A stretch of 64,000 nucleotides of DNA, from NCBI GenBank assembly GCA_026874595.1, contig CM049315.1, forward strand, positions 17,505,664-17,569,663. The letters run 5' to 3'. Positions 28,339 through 36,829 of the stretch are shown here, piece after piece. The notes below the pieces were generated by a model. That model had not been told where the DNA came from, made no database searches, and saw only the letters and a program-made list of their open reading frames with translations. Position 1 is the first letter of the stretch, and each line of letters starts with the position of its first letter. Source of the stretch: Sipunculus nudus. Lineage: Eukaryota > Annelida > Sipuncula > Golfingiida > Sipunculidae. Both the position numbers and the translations under genes were made by a program.

Positions 28339-29556
28339 TCACAATCCCGTTGCGACCCACTCTTCCAACAATCCGTACCAGTCCTCAGATGCGTAAGTTT
28401 TTAGATACATACGATCATCACACGTCAATGTGCGCGTGTCGACAGACGATGCACAAACGGGAAGTTCAACCGTGAACCCCCGTGTGCCGTCTGGGTACAC
28501 CTGCCATGAGATCCTAAAACTTTCACGGTAGTAGTCGACGTGAGCTGATAGGGTTCGGAGCGCATTGCGGCATATATGCAAGAAGCCTGTGCAGCTGAAG
28601 GTGCACGACTTTAGCGAGAGGTAGCCTCCTGGCAGGCCGCAATTGTGTGGGTCATCGATCATGATGTCCAGACGGCACGAGTCCGGGTGCACGTTATGTT
28701 TAGCCATACAAGCGAATATTGTTCTCAACATGTGAACGGCTCTCTTCCCTGCGCCGACTGTAAATTCTACCGCCATGCACACCAAACTTTTCGCGTCCAG
28801 GAGGCTGGCACAGCCGGGATTCCTCGAGAACGCACGGTGCAGTCCTTGCAGGAGCACGAACGCCTCTTGCGATGCGTGCCCCGACCCATCTTTCCCTTGT
28901 TGTTCGTCAAGCAAGATCACCCGCGGTGCCTGTACAAAGGAGTTAACGTCATGGAGCAACGCGTGCACATTGACTTCCTCGATGCAGGACGAACCTTCCT
29001 CCGACCGATCCTGTTTGAAAGGCGTCACTTGATCAGGGAATACAGGATGCTCGCTGAGATACTTGCGCTTCATGGCAAGACAGGTGGAACACTCCCTGAA
29101 GGGAACCACTGCTCCGCTGTGTACAGGGTCGGCAAAAATATTAAGGTCCAGGCAACAGGTAGCGTCCTGTACGCGAGAGCGCATACCACCGATGTCCAAG
29201 ACGTCATTTGTGAACATCGGCACTGGCATATCTTTCGTGTTTGTGTAAAAAACTCCGGGGCGTCCGAATGGCAGGATGTCAGACTTTAGATCGTTTGACC
29301 GTTCATGTTGAATGTGTGGCAGTTGCCCTTGCGCCACGTCTTTCCCATATGCGGACAGTGACATTTCTCTGAACCTTTTTGAACTTTTGCTCGGGTCAAA
29401 CAGTATCGTGTTCAACCGATATGCCGCTTTCAGTTTGAGGGCACTGTTGTATATGCGTGTTTTCCGTTTCGACCTGTGACGTTTCCCCTTGGGACCCGCT
29501 ACGGTGCGCCTGGTTGCACTCGTTGACGTTTGACGTCCCATTGATTTCATTCGCAT
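28339..29556 (-). CDS. Nuclear egress lamina protein, UL31-like
   Basis: The 405-aa protein is proposed as the nuclear egress complex subunit that, with a membrane partner, drives capsid budding at the inner nuclear membrane. Evidence is order and pattern. It lies just downstream of the UL32-like gene on the same strand, the arrangement of UL32 and UL31 in orthoherpesviruses. It opens with a basic, NLS-like segment (KGKRHRSKRK, about residues 22-32). Candidate zinc ligands are Cys135, Cys156 and Cys159 (CSTC) and a distant His287 or His290, resembling the three-Cys-one-His site of NEC1. It is longer than the usual 270-310 aa. Start is ATG 29556; the longer frame begins at TTG 29562. The membrane partner was not found. 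Confidence 0.55.
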   Translation of the reverse strand: MRMKSMGRQTSTSATRRTVAGPKGKRHRSKRKTRIYNSALKLKAAYRLNTILFDPSKSSKRFREMSLSAYGKDVAQGQLPHIQHERSNDLKSDILPFGRPGVFYTNTKDMPVPMFTNDVLDIGGMRSRVQDATCCLDLNIFADPVHSGAVVPFRECSTCLAMKRKYLSEHPVFPDQVTPFKQDRSEEGSSCIEEVNVHALLHDVNSFVQAPRVILLDEQQGKDGSGHASQEAFVLLQGLHRAFSRNPGCASLLDAKSLVCMAVEFTVGAGKRAVHMLRTIFACMAKHNVHPDSCRLDIMIDDPHNCGLPGGYLSLKSCTFSCTGFLHICRNALRTLSAHVDYYRESFRISWQVYPDGTRGFTVELPVCASSVDTRTLTCDDRMYLKTYASEDWYGLLEEWVATGL

Positions 29557-29622
29557 GACCAATGTGTGCTATACTCCCGCGAATACACAGATGGTATTTC
29601 ATCTCGTTGCACGTCCTAATAA

Positions 29623-31593
29623 TCAACCGGACAAGCACACGCCGGGGTCACAGTACACTTTATGTCCCTGTAACACTTGCATGCACCGTTTCAACCACAG
29701 GGGGCGAAACCTACAAGAACTGTTGAAATTTCCGTACACGACGTACATTAATGCTGCGACAACTGCCGAACCGCAAGGCAGCGAAGAATCCTTTTCGTAC
29801 ATCACACCCATCCGTGCCCTGTTCAATGCGCACAGCGGAGACGAAAACGCGTGATGGTAAAAAACCGAGGGGTTCAAACCCTTCAATAGGAATCCGTCGA
29901 GTGGATCCACGTCGCGTTGAGACATGTCTGACAAGCGCTTTTGCAACGTGTTTAACACAGAGACGAATGTGTTAACGTTGGCAACCGGCTGCATTGCGCA
30001 CGCCTTCTCCATGCCTAACGACAATAGCATATGTTCTATCACACGGTACCAATCGTAGAATGCGCACATGCCGCACAGCAAGCACTCTGTCGGTGTGTCT
30101 TCCGGTGCCAGTTCCCAATCGACTGCCCATTCCACACCCTCAGGCGGGGTGACAGCAGGAAAAAAGGACTTGTTTTTACCTCTTAACAGGTTGAGTCGGC
30201 TTCTCTGCGACGTTCGCAGAACAACGGACCGAACCTCTTCCAGTGTTTCCGCCATCCGGCGGTACGCAATGCCGGCCTCTGAGGGTTCTGCCGCAACACA
30301 GGCCCCCGCTTCCTCAGCAGCAGAAGGCGTCAACGCATTATTTTCGTGTTGAAGTAATGCGTCAGGTTGGTGCCAAGAACGACCGCAGTGGGAACTGTAA
30401 CCCCGCAGTACAAGCGTGGGGGACACGGTTCTCGTCGCTTCTGTCTCTCTACCTGTGTTGTTTCGTTCCCTTCCTGTCGGGTAAGGCCGAAACCGAGAGA
30501 AATCAGGGGCACGTCCCGAACGCGCAGCGCGTTGTGCAACATGTCCGGTTGTTATGTTTTCTTCGCACTGAACCGTATCTGTATCACGTGTAAAGTCACA
30601 CATGAAGTCCCACCTGCGCTGAAACGAACGAACATATTCTGACATGTCTGACCCACACACGCCAAAGCACGCGTCTGCCATCATGCAGGTAATGTCTTTG
30701 AACCTCGACGATGCATCGGCTTTAACACAAAGAGCCTCTTCGTACTCTTCCGGGTGCAAACCCGCTGTGTCCGTTTGTTGTCTGTTGCCACTCGCGTTCG
30801 TGTCGCCTTGGTGGATGTCGTCGGTCGTGGGTAGTCTAGGTAACTCTAAACCGGACGTCACAACCCACGGCCCGATAACACGCGCACTGTCTGCGCTAGT
30901 GTCTACCCTGTCGTTCGCCGGAGTGTTATGGAAGCCTTGGCTGGCAGAACGTTGCCAGAGGGCCAACCCATTGTGTAACTGCAAAATCTGAGCTACAATG
31001 TGGCTGTTATTGTGCACGTGCCACGTCCTCCACATATCCCCCCTTTCAATGCGTAAGAGCGGCCTGTTGCCATCCACACGTCCAGCATTATCGTGTCCTG
31101 TATTGAACGACGAGAACTGGCAGCGGTTGTGGATGAAGTGCACATGAAATATTTCGGGTGTGATTGAATTCAATACTTCTTCGTCTAACGCGTTCGAAAT
31201 ATCATCGGGATCAGCGGCGGGCCGTGCTTCGAGCCGTGTCAGAGCTGCGTGTACGCGGCGCCAGTAAAGAATGACGAGGGACGTGGTCAGGCTAGAAAAG
31301 AAAGGTTTAAACTGCATGGCGTTAGCAAAACCTTCCACCCACTCACAAAACTGTTCATCGCGTGCAGCACGTGCATTAAACGCACAAACAGCGCACACCT
31401 GGCTTCCCCTTATGGCACCTACGTACTGTGAAGCGAGTAAGGGCCCATCAAAATCGCCGTATCGCTCACGATATCTTTTCCACCGGTGGCTGGTTAGTAT
31501 CTCGGCTGGGGACGCATGCAATCCGTCTTTTAGTCCTTCTTGAAAACAGCTCTCGCGTTTTTGTGTCGTTCTGTTCGTTTCATGACACGCCAT
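29623..31593 (-). CDS. DNA packaging protein, UL32-like
   Basis: The 656-aa protein is Cys-rich, with CxxC pairs spread as in UL32, which is needed for DNA packaging and correct capsid maturation. Visible are CAVC (67-70) near the N-terminus, CLLCGMC (504-510) followed by an aromatic YDWYRVIEH stretch, and a C-terminal CDPGVC. A poorly conserved, polar region lies about 230-430. ATG 31593 is used; the frame also opens at GTG 31602. A TATA-like sequence on the minus strand (about 31684-31676) lies 85 bases upstream. The next gene downstream is the UL31-like gene, matching herpesvirus order. Confidence 0.6.
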   Translation of the reverse strand: MACHETNRTTQKRESCFQEGLKDGLHASPAEILTSHRWKRYRERYGDFDGPLLASQYVGAIRGSQVCAVCAFNARAARDEQFCEWVEGFANAMQFKPFFSSLTTSLVILYWRRVHAALTRLEARPAADPDDISNALDEEVLNSITPEIFHVHFIHNRCQFSSFNTGHDNAGRVDGNRPLLRIERGDMWRTWHVHNNSHIVAQILQLHNGLALWQRSASQGFHNTPANDRVDTSADSARVIGPWVVTSGLELPRLPTTDDIHQGDTNASGNRQQTDTAGLHPEEYEEALCVKADASSRFKDITCMMADACFGVCGSDMSEYVRSFQRRWDFMCDFTRDTDTVQCEENITTGHVAQRAARSGRAPDFSRFRPYPTGRERNNTGRETEATRTVSPTLVLRGYSSHCGRSWHQPDALLQHENNALTPSAAEEAGACVAAEPSEAGIAYRRMAETLEEVRSVVLRTSQRSRLNLLRGKNKSFFPAVTPPEGVEWAVDWELAPEDTPTECLLCGMCAFYDWYRVIEHMLLSLGMEKACAMQPVANVNTFVSVLNTLQKRLSDMSQRDVDPLDGFLLKGLNPSVFYHHAFSSPLCALNRARMGVMYEKDSSLPCGSAVVAALMYVVYGNFNSSCRFRPLWLKRCMQVLQGHKVYCDPGVCLSG

Positions 31594-31675
31594 GGATGTC
31601 ACGCTTGTCCCCGAAACATGCAGCGCGAGTATCCTGGTATTTTGTATACAACGAAATACATAACAACAAACGTAC

Positions 31676-31684
31676 CATATATAG
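31676..31684 (-). promoter_or_regulatory. TATA box of the UL32-like gene
   Basis: TATATATGG on the minus strand, 85 bases upstream of the ATG at 31593. Confidence 0.4.
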
Positions 31685-31735
31685 ACATCTGCCCACTCAT
31701 CACAAGAACACTTCCGAAATAGATCGATTATGAAA

Positions 31736-31741
31736 CTTTAA
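31736..31741 (-). terminator. Variant poly(A) signal of the primase gene
   Basis: Plus-strand TTTAAT reads ATTAAA leftwards, 94 bases past the primase stop. No AATAAA is seen closer. Confidence 0.35.
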
Positions 31742-31834
31742 TAATAACTCATGTATGTAATACAAACCGTGCCCGCATATGCATCTGGATAACCCCTTTC
31801 TCCACCCCACCCCCCCGTAATCCGTTTATCACCG

Positions 31835-34800
31835 TTAATTTACACTAAACCTTGTAATCGCACGCCATCCGCCACTGCACCGGTTATGGAAACAATAGTA
31901 GACAAGGCTAAACCTCAAGGGAGCATCTAATAATTGCTCACCTTTGGTAGGGCGACGGCGACAGTACCGTTTTAGGTCCTCAGCGTCTTGCGAGTCCTGT
32001 GACACGTAATCGTCCCCTGACATGTCACCCTCTTCTGAGCACGTGTCAACCGGTTCACCTTCGTCCAGATTGAAACCTTTTTGGCGCAAATACGTCTCAA
32101 GGCCATCCACGGACGCGGTCGGGTGTAGCGAGCAGCGGAGACGCAATCTGCAATCAGAGCGTGTCGTATGGTCGTAGTACACACACGCTGGCCAGGACGT
32201 GTTGTTGTCATTACGCTTACTTGCGGCATGCACCGGGGGAGATATCTGAAATTCGACACAGATACCGTGAGCTCTGACCTCAGCTTCCTGTCTGGTACCT
32301 GCCCAATGCCTGCTGCGTTTTGCATGTATGAAACCTAACCGCAGAAACTCATCCGCGATCTGAAACAAGGGCCTCGGACGTTTGTCGGTCGGTAAGGTTG
32401 AAGCGGCTGGCAATTGAGGACCTGTCAGAAGTGCTTCCAGCATGCAGGGCTTCACGACAATGTTTAACGCTTTCAAAAGGGAGTCACCCGTACAAAGAGA
32501 CAAGTCGGCGGGAGTTGCATGCAGGAGCCGAGGGTGGTTTGTTCCCCAGTGGCACAAAATTAATTGGGCACAGCGAGAAAACTTGTCCTGCTCGCGCGTG
32601 CTTTCAACCACCCGCATAGCCATTTGGTCCACTGCATGTACAGGGGCATCCGGGCCGTTTGTTGGGCAATTGCGTAAAAATGACGACACAGACAAACCCG
32701 AGCGTCCACGCTGCTTGATCACCAGACCTCTTTTCAGGTGTTCGTTCGAGTGCATAGCCGGAAACGGGTCCTTGTGCATCAGTCCAACAGTTGGGTCCAA
32801 GTGGTTGCGCAGGCACGTTTCGCGCATGACATCCGGGTCGGAACCGTGGCACAGGGTCGGTACCACTGTCAGGGGGTCGAACGGTTGACTACCGTCGGCT
32901 TTACCGGAATGTGGCATACGGCACTGGCCCCTGAAGACGGCCATGTCTATAAACCGTTCTAAGTTAGCCTCTTTTCCCAACCTGTGGACCAACGGCCGCA
33001 AACTCTCATCGGCCCTCAAAAATCCAAAAAGCATGTCTTGATACGAGAGGAAAGCTTCGGCTGATTCGAAACAAACGTTAGGCGGGAGCTGCACGACCAC
33101 CCTGAGCGACCGTGTCCGCTGCAGTTCGGTGAGAGTGCGCAGCAGGTTATCTTCGTCTGCGCTCACGCGACGGTTGTCATCCAACGGTCTCATGTTTGCA
33201 CGGCTTGGTACCTGCGAAGGGTTTTCATCGTACACGGCGCAACACGGGGGCAGCGAGTTTGACATGTATACGAACAACCTGCTTCCAAGTATGTCTGGGT
33301 GTGTGGCCATGTACGATTCAAGTTCGGATTTTCCATGGGCGCCCTTCGTCAAAACGGAAGCGGCTGCAGATTCTGTGTCCGTTTTCTCTGGTCCCAGTGC
33401 CACACGCACAGACCCCACGAGACCCATGACGGATGTGTACAAAGCCCTCGCAATAGCGTACACTTCTGACAGGGTTGGAGCGTCATATTGAGTCCTGTAT
33501 GTCATGTCTACGTCGAACATGACGGAAAACAAACTCAGTACGGGGTCCACTTTCACGTGCAAAGATCCTCCTAACTCGTTCAGGCGCACGGTGTCGTAAT
33601 CGGATCGCCCAACCACGCACAAGGCCTGTTTCATGTCCATGTGGTAAAGGTAAGACAGTACATCACACACATGCAGTCCAGGATAAGCCCGTGCGACAGA
33701 CATCGCGTACTGGACACGGGCTTCCGCGCCTGTGTCGCTTGGCATTCCACTGACGCGTCTCCTCTCCACTTCCGCGAGGGCTGCCTTCACCCGTGCGGTA
33801 ATCCCAGCGTAATCCTTGGAAGCCCTCCATAACCGGCGGTCGGTGCAGACTGGGACGAAACCTCCCGACGTCTTGACGGGGCGCGACAACGCTGGGAGAA
33901 AACGGGCGTAGTTCCTGAACCGACCGCCGTCGCTCCCTTGCTGTAATGCATGTTGGGACACAAATGTAACACAATCCGCAAGTCTCGAAAAATGTGGAGA
34001 CGGGACATCTGTCACATTTCTGTAAACAGCGTTCCAATTTGAAACAGCCAGCTGTTTTAGAGCGTGTTGGTTCTTGATGGACAAGGCTGTGGTGCGCGTT
34101 ACACTGCTGTCGTGACCGCCGACAGAATCCAACCCCCAGTGCACGACGGCCGGGTCGTAACGTTTTAGCTTAGCCTGAGCTACGTCAAGGGGTGTGTCTG
34201 AGAACACAGCGCATAGCACATCCCGCATGTACCGTCCCAGCTTGCACCGCTCCAACAGTGGCATCACCTTATCAAGCTGCAAACGAATTTCATATTCCGC
34301 CTGCCGTTTGCACTGTCGGCAATTGTCCGAGACGGCCAGTGTCCAAATCGCGGGGCACATGGGGTGCACTGGCGGCCGTGTGTAGATGGGGCTTTGTCCG
34401 AATGCTTCCATGATCTTACGCACCACGGTGGCCACGTGGATCCTCATCCACGAAATGTTTGCAATCACGGCCGAGATCGTTTGGTGCTGGCACATTTCTA
34501 CATGCGTGTTGAATCCGTACCACCACCGCACAAACTCCACAAAATGGACGAGCCCCTCGTACCCGTAGGCGTTCGAAGAAGAGAGGCCGTGCAGGGATCC
34601 GTCTTCCAAGGACCGTTCAGTCAGACAGGGATGCATGTCGAAGGGGTTATGGGCTTTCACGCCTTGCCCTTCCAGCCAGTCTGACCACATCGCCCACAAC
34701 TTCACGTTGACAGACATGCTGCCCGCCCCGTCTGCTTTTTGTAGAGGTCGCATGGAGAACACGTGCAGTTGTAGAAGCGCAACGACAGACACGTGGGTGA

Positions 34801-35524
34801 TATCCCTGTGTGTGATTAACGAGGCAAAGGATGAATCCGTGTCGATGGACGCCCTGTGCTGGACATCCCACACACGGTCAATGTACAACCGCTTACAGAG
34901 GGTTTCGTACACGTGTGTGTCAGTGGGGCATTGCGAGGCCGCACCGGAAAGGGCCGGCGGCAGGTAAAAGCGCGACACGTGCTTTAACACGAAGTGGACG
35001 GAACTTGCCTTGCACACCCACCGGCGGATCTCGTCAGACGGATACAGTGAATTGCCAACGATTAAAGTTCTAGGTACATTACGTAGAACTAAAACGGGAA
35101 GCAGTGTTACGGTGCATGCAGCTGTACCGGTCTGCCCCCGTGGGATCTCATGTTTGTTTGTCAAAATGGCGAAGACGACGTTCACGGGACGGGCAGGAGA
35201 CAAACTATTGCACGCACGTGATTCCCCACGCGTTCCCCCTTTTCCCATGTCTCCGTTTGATGACAGGTATGTATTTTCCGCAGCTAAGTGGTCAAAGAGT
35301 AAGAGTGCGCGCCACTGCGGCGGGCTCACGCATGACCTCGTCCACACGTGTTCCGGCCCTTGTCCTTCGCCTTCTGAAATGCCGTCGTACACGTCCGGGT
35401 ACACCGTACTTATTAGAAGATCTGTCAGTTTGGCGTAATGGGCAGGTTTCACCCATACGGTGAGTTCACAGTCAGGATGCCAGCGTGGAAACAGTTGCTG
35501 GCAGGGGTGCTTCAGCTGTGCCAT
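31835..35524 (-). CDS. Helicase-primase primase subunit, UL52-like
   Basis: The 1229-aa protein is close to the UL52 family size of about 860-1200 aa. UL52 makes RNA primers at the fork with the UL5 helicase. The catalytic metal site of archaeo-eukaryotic primases appears as FDVDM (Asp671, Asp673) in a hydrophobic strand, in the middle of the protein as in UL52. The C-terminal 130 residues are rich in Cys and His (CVYYDHTTRSDC, then CSLHP, then CFHNRC), fitting the zinc-binding end of UL52. ATG 35524 is chosen over GTG 35614 because the longer form would overlap the divergent gene at 35549; with it the two genes sit 24 bases apart. Confidence 0.75.
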   Translation of the reverse strand: MAQLKHPCQQLFPRWHPDCELTVWVKPAHYAKLTDLLISTVYPDVYDGISEGEGQGPEHVWTRSCVSPPQWRALLLFDHLAAENTYLSSNGDMGKGGTRGESRACNSLSPARPVNVVFAILTNKHEIPRGQTGTAACTVTLLPVLVLRNVPRTLIVGNSLYPSDEIRRWVCKASSVHFVLKHVSRFYLPPALSGAASQCPTDTHVYETLCKRLYIDRVWDVQHRASIDTDSSFASLITHRDITHVSVVALLQLHVFSMRPLQKADGAGSMSVNVKLWAMWSDWLEGQGVKAHNPFDMHPCLTERSLEDGSLHGLSSSNAYGYEGLVHFVEFVRWWYGFNTHVEMCQHQTISAVIANISWMRIHVATVVRKIMEAFGQSPIYTRPPVHPMCPAIWTLAVSDNCRQCKRQAEYEIRLQLDKVMPLLERCKLGRYMRDVLCAVFSDTPLDVAQAKLKRYDPAVVHWGLDSVGGHDSSVTRTTALSIKNQHALKQLAVSNWNAVYRNVTDVPSPHFSRLADCVTFVSQHALQQGSDGGRFRNYARFLPALSRPVKTSGGFVPVCTDRRLWRASKDYAGITARVKAALAEVERRRVSGMPSDTGAEARVQYAMSVARAYPGLHVCDVLSYLYHMDMKQALCVVGRSDYDTVRLNELGGSLHVKVDPVLSLFSVMFDVDMTYRTQYDAPTLSEVYAIARALYTSVMGLVGSVRVALGPEKTDTESAAASVLTKGAHGKSELESYMATHPDILGSRLFVYMSNSLPPCCAVYDENPSQVPSRANMRPLDDNRRVSADEDNLLRTLTELQRTRSLRVVVQLPPNVCFESAEAFLSYQDMLFGFLRADESLRPLVHRLGKEANLERFIDMAVFRGQCRMPHSGKADGSQPFDPLTVVPTLCHGSDPDVMRETCLRNHLDPTVGLMHKDPFPAMHSNEHLKRGLVIKQRGRSGLSVSSFLRNCPTNGPDAPVHAVDQMAMRVVESTREQDKFSRCAQLILCHWGTNHPRLLHATPADLSLCTGDSLLKALNIVVKPCMLEALLTGPQLPAASTLPTDKRPRPLFQIADEFLRLGFIHAKRSRHWAGTRQEAEVRAHGICVEFQISPPVHAASKRNDNNTSWPACVYYDHTTRSDCRLRLRCSLHPTASVDGLETYLRQKGFNLDEGEPVDTCSEEGDMSGDDYVSQDSQDAEDLKRYCRRRPTKGEQLLDAPLRFSLVYYCFHNRCSGGWRAITRFSVN

Positions 35525-35548
35525 TTTCCACTGCGCTTCGTTGTTGCG

Positions 35549-36652
35549 ATGGGAGAAAGTGTCCAGGGTAGGTTTGATAGTTTCACATTCGACCTTATGG
35601 TCCGGAACAGGCACCCGGGAGGGGATGCGGACCCATGGCTCGAAAGTCTTTACTCGTTGGGTGTTGACGGCTTTCTGGAACTCGCAGACAGTGTGAACAG
35701 GGAGCGTGAAAAGGACGCCGCAGCCGACCGCGTGTCAGGCGGTGATTCGGACCTCTCAGCCAGAGACAAGGAGCGCCACGGGGCTCAAGTTGATATGTTC
35801 AAGCAGCTCTTACACCTGGACGATGTATCACGGGAGGTTGACGAGTGCAACCCTCTCAGCAAGAATTTCGTCGACGCCGCGGTTTACGGACTGACAGAGT
35901 GCGAAAACAACAAACGGAATATAGACGATATGATCAGGGCATTGGAAAGGCGTGTCACAACCTTGCGGGACCTTGTCCAACGTGAAAGCTGGGAAATACT
36001 TGAGGCAAACCGCCGGCACTTTGTACGCGAAGGAGTATCTGCTGCAACCACGGACTGTCCTCCTGGGGCAGCTGCAGAAACGTGGCCCGGAACGAAGGAC
36101 CACCAAGACGACGAGGCCAACTGGAGCGCGGCTAAGCGAGAACTGAGATCAGCCGAGGTGCTTCTGGCTGATGTGAAAAGGCACTCTAAAAAAGCGTCCG
36201 ACCGTCAGTCCAACATGTTGAAGACTGTTGTCAGTTCCTACCTGTTGTTCATCAACAAAGCAAAGATGGCTAAACGTGACGAAGCAACGAAAGTCTGTGT
36301 GGACCTGGCAAAAGCTTTATACAGCTCTGAAGGTGACGCAAGCGGGGACGTTGTTCCGGATGCTGAACGTGCAGTCAGTGCAGCCCGCGATATAATGAGC
36401 CATCAGTTTTTGGCAGAGGCACAGGAAGAAGCTGTGAACACGATGCTAGATGCTAATCTAAAAGGTGCGGTCCCGCTGCCGAGCAGTCGTATGAACCTGT
36501 GCGCGCCAGATGTACAAACAAGCCGCATGTGTTCGCAAGAATCTCCCGGAGCATCTGATGTATGCGACCCCAGTGGCCAGATTACACAGCCGCAAAGAGC
36601 AGTAAAAAAACATCACGCATGCGCATCATTGCCTGCTGTACAGCGCTCCTGA
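35549..36652 (+). CDS. Unknown 367-aa helical protein divergent from the primase
   Basis: Not recognised. Starting at ATG 35549 it is mostly charged helix with coiled-coil character (about residues 115-230), an extended polar C-terminus and no membrane segment. An upstream frame reaches ATG 35438 but would overlap the primase start on the other strand. No AATAAA follows before the next gene, so its mRNA probably runs on to the signal at 39543. Confidence 0.6.
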   Translation: MGESVQGRFDSFTFDLMVRNRHPGGDADPWLESLYSLGVDGFLELADSVNREREKDAAADRVSGGDSDLSARDKERHGAQVDMFKQLLHLDDVSREVDECNPLSKNFVDAAVYGLTECENNKRNIDDMIRALERRVTTLRDLVQRESWEILEANRRHFVREGVSAATTDCPPGAAAETWPGTKDHQDDEANWSAAKRELRSAEVLLADVKRHSKKASDRQSNMLKTVVSSYLLFINKAKMAKRDEATKVCVDLAKALYSSEGDASGDVVPDAERAVSAARDIMSHQFLAEAQEEAVNTMLDANLKGAVPLPSSRMNLCAPDVQTSRMCSQESPGASDVCDPSGQITQPQRAVKKHHACASLPAVQRS

Positions 36653-36682
36653 ATGCATCATGTGACCCGCGGTACGTCATGA

Positions 36683-36719
36683 TATATATAAAAAACCACA
36701 TTCCATATATAAATATATA
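36683..36719 (+). promoter_or_regulatory. Double TATA region before the kinase-nuclease gene
   Basis: TATATATAAAAAA (36683) and TATATAAATATATA (36706) lie about 110-145 bases before the ATG at 36830, with a CRE-like TACGTCA just upstream (36673-36679). Confidence 0.5.
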
Positions 36720-36829
36720 CCGATAACATACGGGTCATGTACCATTCAGGAACACATTCTCAAGGGAGCACGAAGAGAGGGCCGGTGTTCCTTGCATACG
36801 ACAAATCCGAACCCGTGATCTTATAGATC

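Noticed and set aside
35438-35548. ATG 35438 as start of the 367-aa gene
   Set aside because: It overlaps the 5' end of the primase on the opposite strand; the later ATG gives non-overlapping divergent genes.
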